From assembly GCF_963855985.1 (NCBI RefSeq), contig NC_087097.1:2761001-2825000 (forward strand): a stretch of 64,000 nucleotides of DNA, given 5' to 3'. This DNA comes from Ostrinia nubilalis. Its lineage: Eukaryota > Arthropoda > Insecta > Lepidoptera > Crambidae. The notes beneath the pieces were generated by a model. The model worked only from the letters and a program-made list of their open reading frames with translations. It had not been told where the DNA came from and ran no database searches. This document shows positions 55,226 to 64,000 of the stretch, one piece after another (position 1 is the stretch's first letter; every line of letters begins with the position of its first letter). The translations under genes were made by a program, and so were the position numbers.

Positions 55226-56201
55226 AACCGGCCAAGTGCGAGTCGGACTCGCGCACCGAGGGTTCCGTACAAACCTGCAAGGTTTACAAAGTTCGTTCAT
55301 TACGACAATCGAGTCATAACTATGGTATTTTTATTGCAAAATGAAATTCATAACATTACAATGGGGAAAGATGGAGGAGCATAAATTTAAGACAAAGATC
55401 TCTTTATCGTTTAAGTAATCCTTTATTTTATAGTATTTGATATGAATTTCAACTTGATAGCTCTACGCGTTCATGAGGAAAAAAGTAATAAGTTTATATT
55501 TATTAAAAAATATATATTTTGTAATGTAACTAAAAATTTAAGGTTTTCGGAATTTTTCCTTTATGTGTGCTATAAAACGTTGCTTCATGCCAAATTTCAA
55601 GATTCTAGGTCGACTGGACCCTTTAGGTTTTGATTCCCTTGCGAGTACTTGCGAGTTTCAAAATATGCAGCTTAAATTGCTGTTTCTTTTGATTGCGTTG
55701 ACATAGAAGTTTGATTTTGTTACAGCTTAAAGGTATTATAGACCTGAGTATTTGGTATGAATTTCAATTTAATACCTCTACGCGTTTATGAGGAAATGGG
55801 TAGTAAGTTTAAAATTATTAAAAAAAATGTATTATGTGATGTAACTAAAAATGTATGGTTTTCGTAATTTTTCCTTTATCTATGCTATAAGACGTTGCTT
55901 CGTACCAAATTTCAAGATTCTGAGTTCACGGGAAGCACCCTGTAGGTTTTGATTCTCTTGCAAGTGTCGAAAATTTGCGGCATAAACGGCTGTATCTTTT
56001 GATTGCGTTGGCTTAGAAGTTTGATTTTTTCACAGCTTCAAGGGACAGTAGACCTGAGTAATTGATATAAATTTCAGCTTCATACCTCCACGCGTTCCTG
56101 AGAAAAAGGGTCTTGACAGACGGACGGACGGACGGACAGACGGACAACAAAGTGATCCTATAAGGGTTCCGTTTTTTCCTTTTGAGGTACGGAACCCTAA
56201 A
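55226..56201. mobile_element. TIR-type repeat with GGGTTCCGTA ends and internal tandem units
   Basis: AACCGGCCAAGTGCGAGTCG and GAGGGTTCCGTAC near the left; GAGGTACGGAACCCT at the right. Between them a ~312 bp unit is repeated about 2.3 times (starts 55433, 55748, 56058). A (GGAC)n run lies at about 56121-56145. Confidence 0.75.
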
Positions 56202-56924
56202 AAATAATCCTATTTAAAAAATCCCAACAATAATTTGGTCATACGGCTTTTAAATTTTCGCGTTCCATTTCAACTAAAGTTTCGCGTTAGGACCTGTGTC
56301 TTACTACTGTAGTTGGTCATAATCATGGCGTTTTAAACGCCATTGTCCTTTAAGGATCACCTACGTAATTATGTAGAAATTCTGTCTTTTTGCCATAGTT
56401 AAAATCTAACCTAAATCTTTCTTTGTTCTTAAATAGGTATGTATTTTTAATTTAAGGGTTTATACAATCCCACAAACACTCTTTGTGTACCTACGGTACC
56501 CTAAAAATTAAGTGTTGAAGACGTTTCAGTCGTTACCGAATAGCGCCCGACGCCGACAAATGACGATCGTGCGTGGAATGTTAAAAAGAACGTGCGCCTC
56601 TGTAAAATATGCAACTCATTTTTATTACCCTCACAAAGCGGGAGTTTCAGGAGATGTAATAGATCCGAGCATGTTGCTAACAATATAGGTACATTACGTA
56701 CCTAATTCAGGTGTGTTTTATGAACAAAAAATCTTTTAAAACTTTATGAGACTCGTGAAATCAATCAGTTCGGTACTACTTAGATTCATATTATAAGTGA
56801 TTGTTTTTTAAATACATACGGATACAAGAGCTTCCCCGTTGGGGATAAAAAATATTATAGGGCCACTATTACAACTTCAAAATCTGTCGCCATAACAACA
56901 TTGTTAACAGCATTGTTGTGTTCC
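56202..56924. other. No gene recognised
   Basis: AT-rich intergenic sequence. Confidence 0.6.
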
Positions 56925-57062
56925 GGCAGTTAGAGGTAAGATAGCCAGTTCCTCCGTGGTTGAGGATTCCGGGTGAATCTCGCTTCCACCTTTGGCCTGA
57001 TCATCTCTTACCATCAGGTGAGTGAGATACAGGCCAAGAGCTTCCTCGTTGTGTATAAAAAA
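56925..57062 (-). repeat. Unassigned LINE-like fragment, copy 1
   Basis: TCGCTTCCACCTTTGGCCTG and CTTACCATCAGGTGAG are shared with 59546-59604. The minus strand gives a short HLMVRDDQ frame. Confidence 0.5.
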
Positions 57063-57461
57063 AGATTTCTTTGTCTGCCTGCACAAATCATTCAAAAATG
57101 TTTATGAGTGAGTTTCGCTTCAGTGTGGTCTCAGCCTTAAAGTTGTTCTCCGACGTAACCCAGTTAAGGATCTAAGAGATCTGTTAACTATTTGGTTTCT
57201 AGTTCATACAAGAGTTCCGCGTCTTGTGTAATTTGATATTCATCTTGCTGAGGGATCATTTTATTACAGGTTTTGAACTTTGTCCTAACTAACTAAAGTT
57301 TAAAATGTAATTATTCAAAGTCAGACGCACATAAATACTACCTTATTATCCGACTGCGCCAGAAGGGTTATGTTTTTTTGTTTAGTACCTACCTACATTA
57401 ATCAACTTTCTATTGCGAGGATAATCTATCCAAAATATACCTATTGCAAATTAGTTGTCAC

Positions 57462-57702
57462 ATCATAATCATCATCATCATTTATAGGTAAGACTGCAAG
57501 TTTCATTGGAGCCACAGGACGTCCACTGCTGAGTGTATAGGCCACTCCAATGATTTCCAGATTGGTGGGTTGGTAGCAGCTTACATCCAGCGCCATCCTG
57601 CTACCTTTATGAAGTCGTCGGTTCACCTTGTAGGTGGTCGTCTCACGCTGCGCTTTCCGTTACTTGCTGTCCCATCAGCTGTCAGTGCTGCGTGCTATGT
57701 GT
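57462..57702 (-). repeat. RTE LINE 3' fragment (family A)
   Basis: (CAT)n, GGACGTCCACTGCTGAG, GTCGTCGGTTCACCTTG; diverged, with a short insertion in the tail. Confidence 0.85.
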
Positions 57703-58520
57703 TCATTGCCTCTTTAGCTTACTAATCCCTTGGCCTTATCAATAGGCACTTATTGTGCACAAACGAGGGCAGAAGGTAACATCAGCCTTCAATCAGCCCA
57801 CCTCCAATCAAGACTACGTCACAAATAAGCAATCAGAGACAAGCATCCGTCCTTTCTACTGCTCGTTATTTTTATTGACAGTAGGTACCATTTTTCTGAA
57901 GATAGAGCCATGTGTAGATCAGAGGTGGCCAACTTTACTTGGCACAAGCCAAGCCAATTTTTTTAAATATTGGGATATGATTATGGAGGAAAAAATTTAA
58001 GGGTCTTTGAAATTAAAATAATTATAAGTCTATAGGCTCTTTTCAAGACCCTACACGTCCTATTGAATACTCGTATTATGGGCTAGGGAGGCCTGATGAT
58101 CGAATATTTGTCCCATAATGACAGTCGATCGTTTTGCAGCTACCTGATAAAACTGATTTTCCTATTAAACTTAATACAAACATTCATTGATAATGCTTAT
58201 GGTCATTTCCTCTTTGAAGTACAATACATTATTCAAGACCACCGCAGAATTTTACGAAACAGTAGAAATAAACGATTGACTATCAAAGTACGAAAGGTTT
58301 TCTTCCTCTGCCTAAGGCAATTTCAGTACCCTTTTAATGGTGGAATAACGATAGGAGATGAATAAAGGTCAAGATAAGCCGATAATGGCGAAACTTTCCT
58401 AGATAGTAATAATTTAACGTTCTTGACCCTACTGGTTTTTCGATCTGACGTAGGATAAATCCGCCCAAGGCATTTATTTGGCAAAAATAAGAAAGTCTAT
58501 TAAAATATAAAAAAAAACTT
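57703..58520. other. No gene recognised
   Basis: Frames of 80-90 codons at 57755 and 58096 lack motifs and look like chance. Confidence 0.6.
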
Positions 58521-58616
58521 TCATTGTAACAAACGTCAAAAATCTGTCAAACTCCATACAAAAATCACGGGTTATCGTTATAGTTACGCTCAAAGTTTGA
58601 TGGTGCAACTCAGCCT
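58521..58616. mobile_element. PIF/Harbinger-like MITE, copy 8, left end lost
   Basis: AACAAACGTCAAAAATCTG core and GATGGTGCAACTCAGCC right end. Confidence 0.65.
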
Positions 58617-58656
58617 AAGCCTTATTATACCTAATCATGACTATAAATACATAATA

Positions 58657-58732
58657 TAACCGTTGTTTTTGTATGGTTTTTGACAGACTTTTGACGTTTG
58701 TTAAAGTTATAGTAAGATGGTGCAACCCAGCC
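58657..58732. mobile_element. PIF/Harbinger-like MITE, copy 9, left end lost
   Basis: TTTGACAGACTTTTGACG core and GATGGTGCAACCCAGCC right end, 40 bp from copy 8. Confidence 0.65.
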
Positions 58733-58818
58733 TAAAAGTATCATCCTTAAATTTTTAATAGAATTTAATTGTTAGATATCTTTTTCCTTTTATGATATCA
58801 GGTAATGATAAGTAACCG

Positions 58819-58987
58819 CGTACCGGAAAACGCAGCGTGGGACGTCCACCCACAAGGTGGACCGATGACATCATAAAGGTAGCAGGGAAGCGCTGGACGC
58901 AGGCCGCTACCAATCGATCAACATGGAAAGCATTGGGGAGGCCTATGTTCAGCAGTGGACGTCCTATGGCTGAAATGATGATGATTA
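58819..58987 (+). repeat. RTE LINE 3' fragment (family A) with likely TSD
   Basis: CGTACCGGAAAACGCAGCG through AGCAGTGGACGTCC and a (GAT)n tail. ATGATAAGTAACCG on the left and ATGATAGTAACCG on the right look like a 13-14 bp target duplication with one indel. Confidence 0.85.
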
Positions 58988-58989
58988 TG

Positions 58990-59545
58990 AATGATAGTAA
59001 CCGAATTTATGACCAATTTTCTATATTTTTTCTTTGGATGCAAATCTTCTGGATATTTAAAAAAATTCGATGGCGGTATAATAAGACTCAAAAAGAATAA
59101 AAAAACGGCGGCGTCTACATTATTCTTTTTTAACATAACGTTGTGTAGCTTTGACCAAACTGAAATTTCATAAATATTTATTACACTAATTTCAAACATG
59201 CCTAAGTACGTGCACACACTTATTACGTCTACGCATCTACATAGGGTATCTTGACGTGCCTTCGTCCTAACGATAAAGAATTTTAATGAAATACCAAACT
59301 CCATGCAAGTCACGTCTAGTTTGTCTATAAATCTTGTACGTGCCTTATTGGACATAAATTTCGCTTTATTATTACGTTACCTTTCTCTAACAAAACATTT
59401 GTGTAGACTTTTAAAATTAAAATGAAATTATTTATTTAATATCGAAAAAATATACAACGATTTTTTTTATCCACAACGAAATTAAATTATAAATTAAATG
59501 AATCTAATGTAAAAAAAAATCCTAACAAAAAATTACAATTATGAA
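58990..59545. other. No gene recognised
   Basis: AT-rich, featureless. Confidence 0.6.
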
Positions 59546-59604
59546 ACTCGCTTCCACCTTCGGCCTGATCATCACTTACCATCAGGTGAGATACAGGCCG
59601 AAGG
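59546..59604 (-). repeat. Unassigned LINE-like fragment, copy 2
   Basis: CTCGCTTCCACCTTCGGCC, matching 56925-57062. Confidence 0.5.
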
Positions 59605-59623
59605 ATTTAATTTATAATTTAAT

Positions 59624-59676
59624 TTCGTTCGTTCGTTCGTTTCAGCCAAATGACGTCCACTGCTGGACAAAGGCCT
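59624..59676 (-). repeat. RTE LINE 3' fragment (family B), very short
   Basis: (TTCG)n tail followed by TTTCAGCCAAATGACGTCC and GGACAAAGGCC. Confidence 0.85.
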
Positions 59677-59679
59677 AAT

Positions 59680-60270
59680 AATAATGCTGGATAATTTAAT
59701 TTACAAATAAAATAATCTTAAAACAGTAACGAATATTTTTTTTTACATAAAATTCATTAAATTTGTTTTAAAGGTCAAAGGCTATAATTAAATTACTTAG
59801 TGATAAAAATATTTTTTATCAGAATTTGTATTCAAAGTTGACAACTTTTCTTATTTTGTACAGACTTCATATTTTTCAATTAAATTACGACTAATTGACC
59901 CGTTAGTCACGGGTAAGTTTTATACATTTTTTTGGCATTTGGTATCTTTAGAAGATAAATATTAACAAGTAATAAATCTTTACAAAAAATTGTCTTTTAA
60001 AGTTCATTAACTTTTAAATTGTGAAGTGTCCAATATAATTAATCTTCCCTTAAAAACTAGAAGCACTTTTTCTTAAGGGTGATTTTCGTGGAGCCTGTGA
60101 TTTAAGAGTTTAATAAGGATGAGGGGATAAACAAGCAGACGAAATGGGCTCAACGTCTCAACTTGATTAGCAGGTAACCGCGCATCCACTGATGTAAAAT
60201 GTTTTATTTTTCTTCTTGTCGTGTCGACAACAAACCGACACAGTGTCAGCCCAAAACTTTGCTACAAGAG
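59680..60270. other. No gene recognised
   Basis: AT-rich; nothing supported. Confidence 0.6.
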
Positions 60271-60283
60271 TGGCGTTGTCATT

Positions 60284-60525
60284 CATCATCATCATCATCA
60301 TTTCAGCCACAGGACGTCCACTGCTGAACATAGGCCTCCCCCAATGACTTCCACATCGCACGGTTGGTAGCGGCCTGCATCCAGCGCCTTCCCGCTACCT
60401 TTATCAGGTCGTCGGTCCACCTTGTGGGTGGACGTCCCACGCTGCGTTTTCCGGTACGTGGCTTCCATCCCAGAACCTTGCTGCCCCATCGGCCGTCAGT
60501 TCTGCGTACTATGTGCCCTGCACTA
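60284..60525 (-). mobile_element. RTE LINE 3' fragment (family A) with 13 bp TSD
   Basis: (CAT)n end, CCACTGCTGAACATAGGCC and CTTGTGGGTGGACGTCCC. TGGCGTTGTCATT flanks both sides (60271-60283 and 60526-60538). Confidence 0.9.
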
Positions 60526-60611
60526 TGGCGTTGTCATTAGCATTCTTTAAATCTTCACGATACTGACTCCACGACATCATGTGCTTCATCTCAATGTTTT
60601 CTTGTTTCCAG

Positions 60612-60640
60612 GTTGTTAGCGATGGCAGCACCGGTCATGG
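60612..60640 (+). CDS. Candidate micro-exon with start codon (MAAPVM..)
   Basis: A 29 bp segment bounded by a good acceptor (TCTTGTTTCCAG) and a near-consensus donor (CATGG|GTAAGTT). ATG at 60622 opens MAAPVM and leaves one base (G) for the next exon. The next exon is not identified: an acceptor at 62741 would give a short frame but lies inside a transposon, so the gene probably continues beyond the window. The product is not recognisable from six residues. Confidence 0.35.
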
Positions 60641-61194
60641 GTAAGTTTTTATTTATTTAATAAATTACATTTTTAATGCGAGCTTATCCTTAACACGTTG
60701 ACTGCCAAAGTAAATTTACTAATTCGCCAAAATTGAATTTTTTGCTAATCGATGTGTAATGGCTTGAAATTAATAGTTATTGTTAAAAAATATTTTTTTA
60801 CTATTTATATTGACATATTATACCCATAAAAAAACTGTCAGCCACCCGTGCCTGACGCGGCCCGAATGGTATAAATTTCAGTCACAGCGCCATGTCAAGC
60901 ATTTTGTCAGGCACAACAAAATCACGTTTCTGCGTTTTGGCGGGAACTACCGTGTCGCATCGCTTTCCTCGCTTTAGCCCTCGTGAATACTATCGCTCTG
61001 TCCGGTTGCTGTCGGTCAACTGTCAAATTTCGGTCGTGTAAAGTCGAGAAAGACAGCAAGTTATAACTTACTCTCTTCAAAGCCCTAATCAGCCTAATTT
61101 TTGTCTGTAATGTTTAAATTTTTTACACAAATAATAATTTTAATAATTATGCTTAATAATTTATTCCGAAATATATCGTAAACTTGTGATTTTA

Positions 61195-62665
61195 TTGTTG
61201 TTGTTGTTGTTGTTTCAGCCAAATGACGTCCACTGCTGGACAAAGGCCTCCCCCAAGGTTTTCCACAATGAACGGTCCTGCGCTGCCCGCATCCAGGCTC
61301 TTCCCGCGACCTTTACCAGATCGTCGGTCCACCTAGTAGGAGGCCTGCCCACGCTACGTCTTCCAGCCCGTGGTCGCCACTCGAGAACTTTCCTGCCCCA
61401 ACGGCCATCGTCTCTACGAGCTATGTGCCCCGCCCACTGCCACTTGATTTAGCAATTCTGCGAGCTATGTCGGTTACTTTGGTTCTCCTACGGATCTCCT
61501 CATTTCTGATTCGATCACGCAGGGAAACTCCGAGCATAGCCCGCTCCATCGCCCTTTGGGTGACCTTGAGCCTTCTTATGAGGCCCATAGTAAGCGACCA
61601 CGTTTCGGATCCATATATCAACACTGGCAACACACACTGCTCGAATACTTTTGTCTTGAGACACTGCGGTATTTCGGACATGAGTATATGGCGAAGCTTC
61701 CCGAACGCTGCCCATCCGAGTTGGATTCGACGATTGACCTCTTTCTCGAAGTTGGACCTACCTAACTGGACTGTTTGTCCCAGGTATACATAATTGTCAA
61801 CAACTTCGAGTGTAGAGTCTCCAACCTTCAGAGGAGTGGGTGCAACACGGACATTAGACATGATTTTTGTCTTGTCCATGTTCATTCTGAGGCCCACTTG
61901 TTGAGACGCTCTACTGAGGCCATCGAGCATTGTGCCTAGATCCTCCAAGGTCTCAGCCATGACTACGATATCGTCCGCGAATCGAAGGTGGGTGATGTAC
62001 TCGCCGTTGATATTTATGCCAAATCCGTTCCAGTCCAGAAGCTTGAAGACATCTTCCAGGGCGGTGGTAAACAGTTTTGGAGATATGACGTCTCCCTGTC
62101 TTACCCCTCGCTGCAACTGGATAGGTTTCGAGTCCCGATCCTGGAGGCGGACCGACATTGTGGCGTTTTTGTACAAACCCCTCAACACTTCGATATATCG
62201 ATAGTCAATTTGGCACCTTTGGAGAGACTGTAGCACTGCCCAGGTCTCGACCGAATCGAAGGCTTTCTCATAATCCACAAACGCCAGGCAAAGTGGTTGA
62301 TTATACTCCTCGGTCTTCTGTATAATCTGCCTTAGCGTATGTATGTGGTCTATGGTACTAAAGCCTTTTCGGAAACCGGCTTGTTCGGGAGGCTGGAAGT
62401 CGTCGAGCCTGCGAGCGAGACGATTCGTAATGACTCTTGAAAACAGTTTGTAGACATGGCTCAGAAGTGAGATGGGTCTATAATTCTTCAACAAGGTTTT
62501 GTCACCTTTTTTGAAGAAGAGTACCACCACACTTCTGTGCCATGTCGTAGGCGTTTTTCCTTCGAGGATGACGGAATTGAACAGCTTCTGAAGAGCCCTT
62601 AGTACCGGCGTTCCGCCTGCCTTCAAAAGCTCAGCCGTGATTCCATCATCACCCGGTGGTGTGTG
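61195..62665 (-). mobile_element. RTE LINE (family B), 5'-truncated, longest copy
   Basis: (GTT)n tail at 61195-61214 and reverse transcriptase coding to about 62665, where homology stops; no endonuclease domain is present. Source family of the many short family B tails in the window. Confidence 0.9.
61215..62665 (-). pseudogene. RTE-type reverse transcriptase, truncated and frameshifted
   Basis: The frame 61421-62626 (401 residues from its first Met, open a little further upstream) has RT motifs in order: NYRPISLLS, AFVDYEKAFDSV, RGVRQGDVISPKLF and FADDIVVMAE, and a late LIYGSETW block. This pattern is typical of RTE-clade LINEs. The frame leaves the family reading at about 61439, where IAK is followed by SSGSGRGT instead of the expected KWQWAGHIARR. 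The lost frame resumes at once in -1/+1 register and runs to TGA at 61215, so one base is missing near 61440. The N-terminal endonuclease is absent. Non-functional copy. Confidence 0.9.
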
Positions 62666-62949
62666 ATTTTATTAAGAATTTCAAATATTTGTCGTGTTTT
62701 TACTAAAATTTTCATTCAAACCTGTGTTAATTTTTATTTAGGTACAAGAGTTGCAGGCCATGCTGAACATACTTTGTTGGGGGCCACGTCAGTCATTTAA
62801 AATAGGAAGTAACGCATTAAACGTGCCAGGCGGCCTACTGCGGTCGTTTGATTTAGATGCTTCAGTGTCAGGCTCCAGTGACTGACATGGCCCGAATAGG
62901 TTGCATGTTTGTCAGTCACCGGTGACTGTCATGGCAGCCTACGTGTTAA

Positions 62950-63756
62950 CTAACGTGGTATTTTTGCGAGTATTTTAAACGTTTGGTTTCGTTTTTATGC
63001 TGCGGAACATTCAAACTTTGATTCGAAACAATTTTAACAATATTCTGTGTAGATATATATTTCATCTTATTAGTTAACTAAGAAATAATAATTCCAAAAC
63101 TCTGTATTAAAAAAAGGCATAAGCCAATAATTGTGTCTATTTTAGACAAAAAGAGACGTTCGTCTTTGCATTACAGATCTTAGTAACGTACTCGTAGTAT
63201 TTTTTTTTAATCATACTATGGAAAAAAATTTCAACACTTTACTTAAATTTCTTTACAATGTCATCTCCATGGATGGGCGGCTACATACTTATTTGAAGGG
63301 AAACTACGATCTAGCGAGCTTTGACGGTGGCAGCTGCGATAGAATTACCAAAAGACGCCGGACAACGTCTGACCTCCCGAGATTGGGTGTTTTTGTTCAG
63401 AATTAAGCGTCGCCTCGGGTTATTAATACCCTAAAATGGGGAAAAAATCCTTCTTAGAAAAATTGTTCATTGCGGCTATTTCTTAGTGAAACGTTTTTTA
63501 ATTAAATTAAAGGTAAAAAGCCTGGTTCATTTATTTCTTGGTAATTTGATCCCATCAAATTTTGGTTGGGATATGTGATTATTTCATTCTTAGATTTTGT
63601 TTAACAGAATGGCAGCCACATTCTTTGGATCTAACAAAATCTCAGTAAATTCAATAAGGAAGGTAAAAGGCAAAAAACATCAAATGATTTTAAAGCTGTG
63701 AACACGCTTGGGTTTCTTGAATCCTAGTGAATTATGAGTTTATAGAGCAAATGTGA
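62950..63756. other. No gene recognised
   Basis: A 62-codon frame at 63218-63406 is less AT-rich than its surroundings but has no motif or splice context. Confidence 0.5.
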
Positions 63757-63912
63757 ACAGCTAGGGACTGGAATTCGCTGCCTGCTGCTGTCTTTCCCGA
63801 AGACTATATAATCCGGGTCTTTTCAAGGCGAGAGTGAATAAGCACTTACAGGACAGATCCCACTTAACACTAGGTGCGATCGTGGTCAAATACCTGCCAT
63901 GTTATGCATAAA
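63757..63912 (+). pseudogene. LINE ORF2 C-terminal remnant
   Basis: RDWNSLPAAVFPEDYII then, after a frameshift near 63825, FKARVNKHLQDR. WN.LP..VF......FK..V...L is the common C-terminal ending of insect LINE proteins. Decayed. Confidence 0.6.
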
Positions 63913-64000
63913 AAAAACTTCGGATTATTTTAATTACCTAGACATATTTACTGAAGTACCTACTTCTTTTTCTTTTGACCTCCGAAAATTGACTTCAATC

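Larger units (their letters stand above)
60690..62949. mobile_element. Possible TTAA-ended DNA element, split by an RTE insertion
   Basis: TTAACACGTTGACTGCCA at 60690 and TGGCAGCCTACGTGTTAA ending at 62949 are inverted ends; TTAA is the piggyBac-type target. The halves also share GGCCCGAAT near 60859 and 62892. Boundaries are inferred. Confidence 0.45.

Noticed and set aside
62742..62800. Second exon for the 60612 micro-exon (acceptor at 62741, frame GTRVAGHAEHTLL then stop)
   Set aside because: It lies inside the TTAA-ended element and gives only a 25-residue product.
63218..63406. 62-codon ORF as a host exon
   Set aside because: Somewhat GC-richer but with no splice sites, motif or neighbouring exon to support it.

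Overview
The window looks like a piece of a lepidopteran (moth or butterfly) nuclear chromosome. It is AT-rich, has introns with GT..AG borders, holds very few host exons, and is filled with transposable elements of kinds common in Lepidoptera: RTE-type LINE tails ending in (CAT)n, (GTTC)n or (GTT)n, short elements ending in GCGGGC..GCTAGT, palindromic miniature DNA transposons, and a tRNA-derived SINE. The order-level call is an inference from these families; the species is not identifiable from the sequence alone.

Host genes. Positions 1-2959 (+) carry the last two coding exons of a TRIM-NHL type protein (three full NHL repeats plus the end of an earlier one), split by a 2.5 kb phase-2 intron; a donor 2 nt after the stop and an acceptor at 4010 suggest a 3' UTR exon near 4011-4200. 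At 60612-60640 (+) a 29 bp micro-exon carrying an ATG and a strong donor may be the start of a gene that continues past the right edge. Two small ORFs (31350-31550 and 54186-54425) and a candidate exon at 7188-7319 have coding-like features but no family I recognise. The remaining 55 kb is intergenic or intronic.

Mobile elements. A 4.64 kb Ty3/gypsy retrotransposon (16358-20999, minus) has identical 126 bp LTRs and one uninterrupted 1398-codon gag-pol frame with all catalytic residues; it sits inside the third unit of a 516 bp-period repeat. A non-LTR retrotransposon with intact endonuclease and reverse transcriptase (34568-37778, minus) lies within the (CAT)n tail of an older RTE insertion, which itself shows a twin-priming inversion and a 12 bp target-site duplication. 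A second, 5'-truncated RTE reverse transcriptase (61195-62665, minus) has a single-base frameshift near its C-terminus and appears to have landed inside a TTAA-ended DNA element. About fifteen short RTE tails, several other LINE 3' ends and ten elements that may be Helitron-like are scattered throughout.

Miniature DNA transposons can be sorted by their target-site duplications: a hAT-type element with AACACGGA (8 bp) holding a run of 21 C; a Mutator-type foldback with GATAATATC (9 bp) and 109 bp arms; PIF/Harbinger-type palindromes with TAA/TTA (nine copies); and two Tc1/mariner-type elements flanked by TA, one of which has a related empty site elsewhere in the window. I found no convincing new biochemical system. 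The strongest observations are the nested and mechanistically readable insertions, plus the few unassigned exon candidates.
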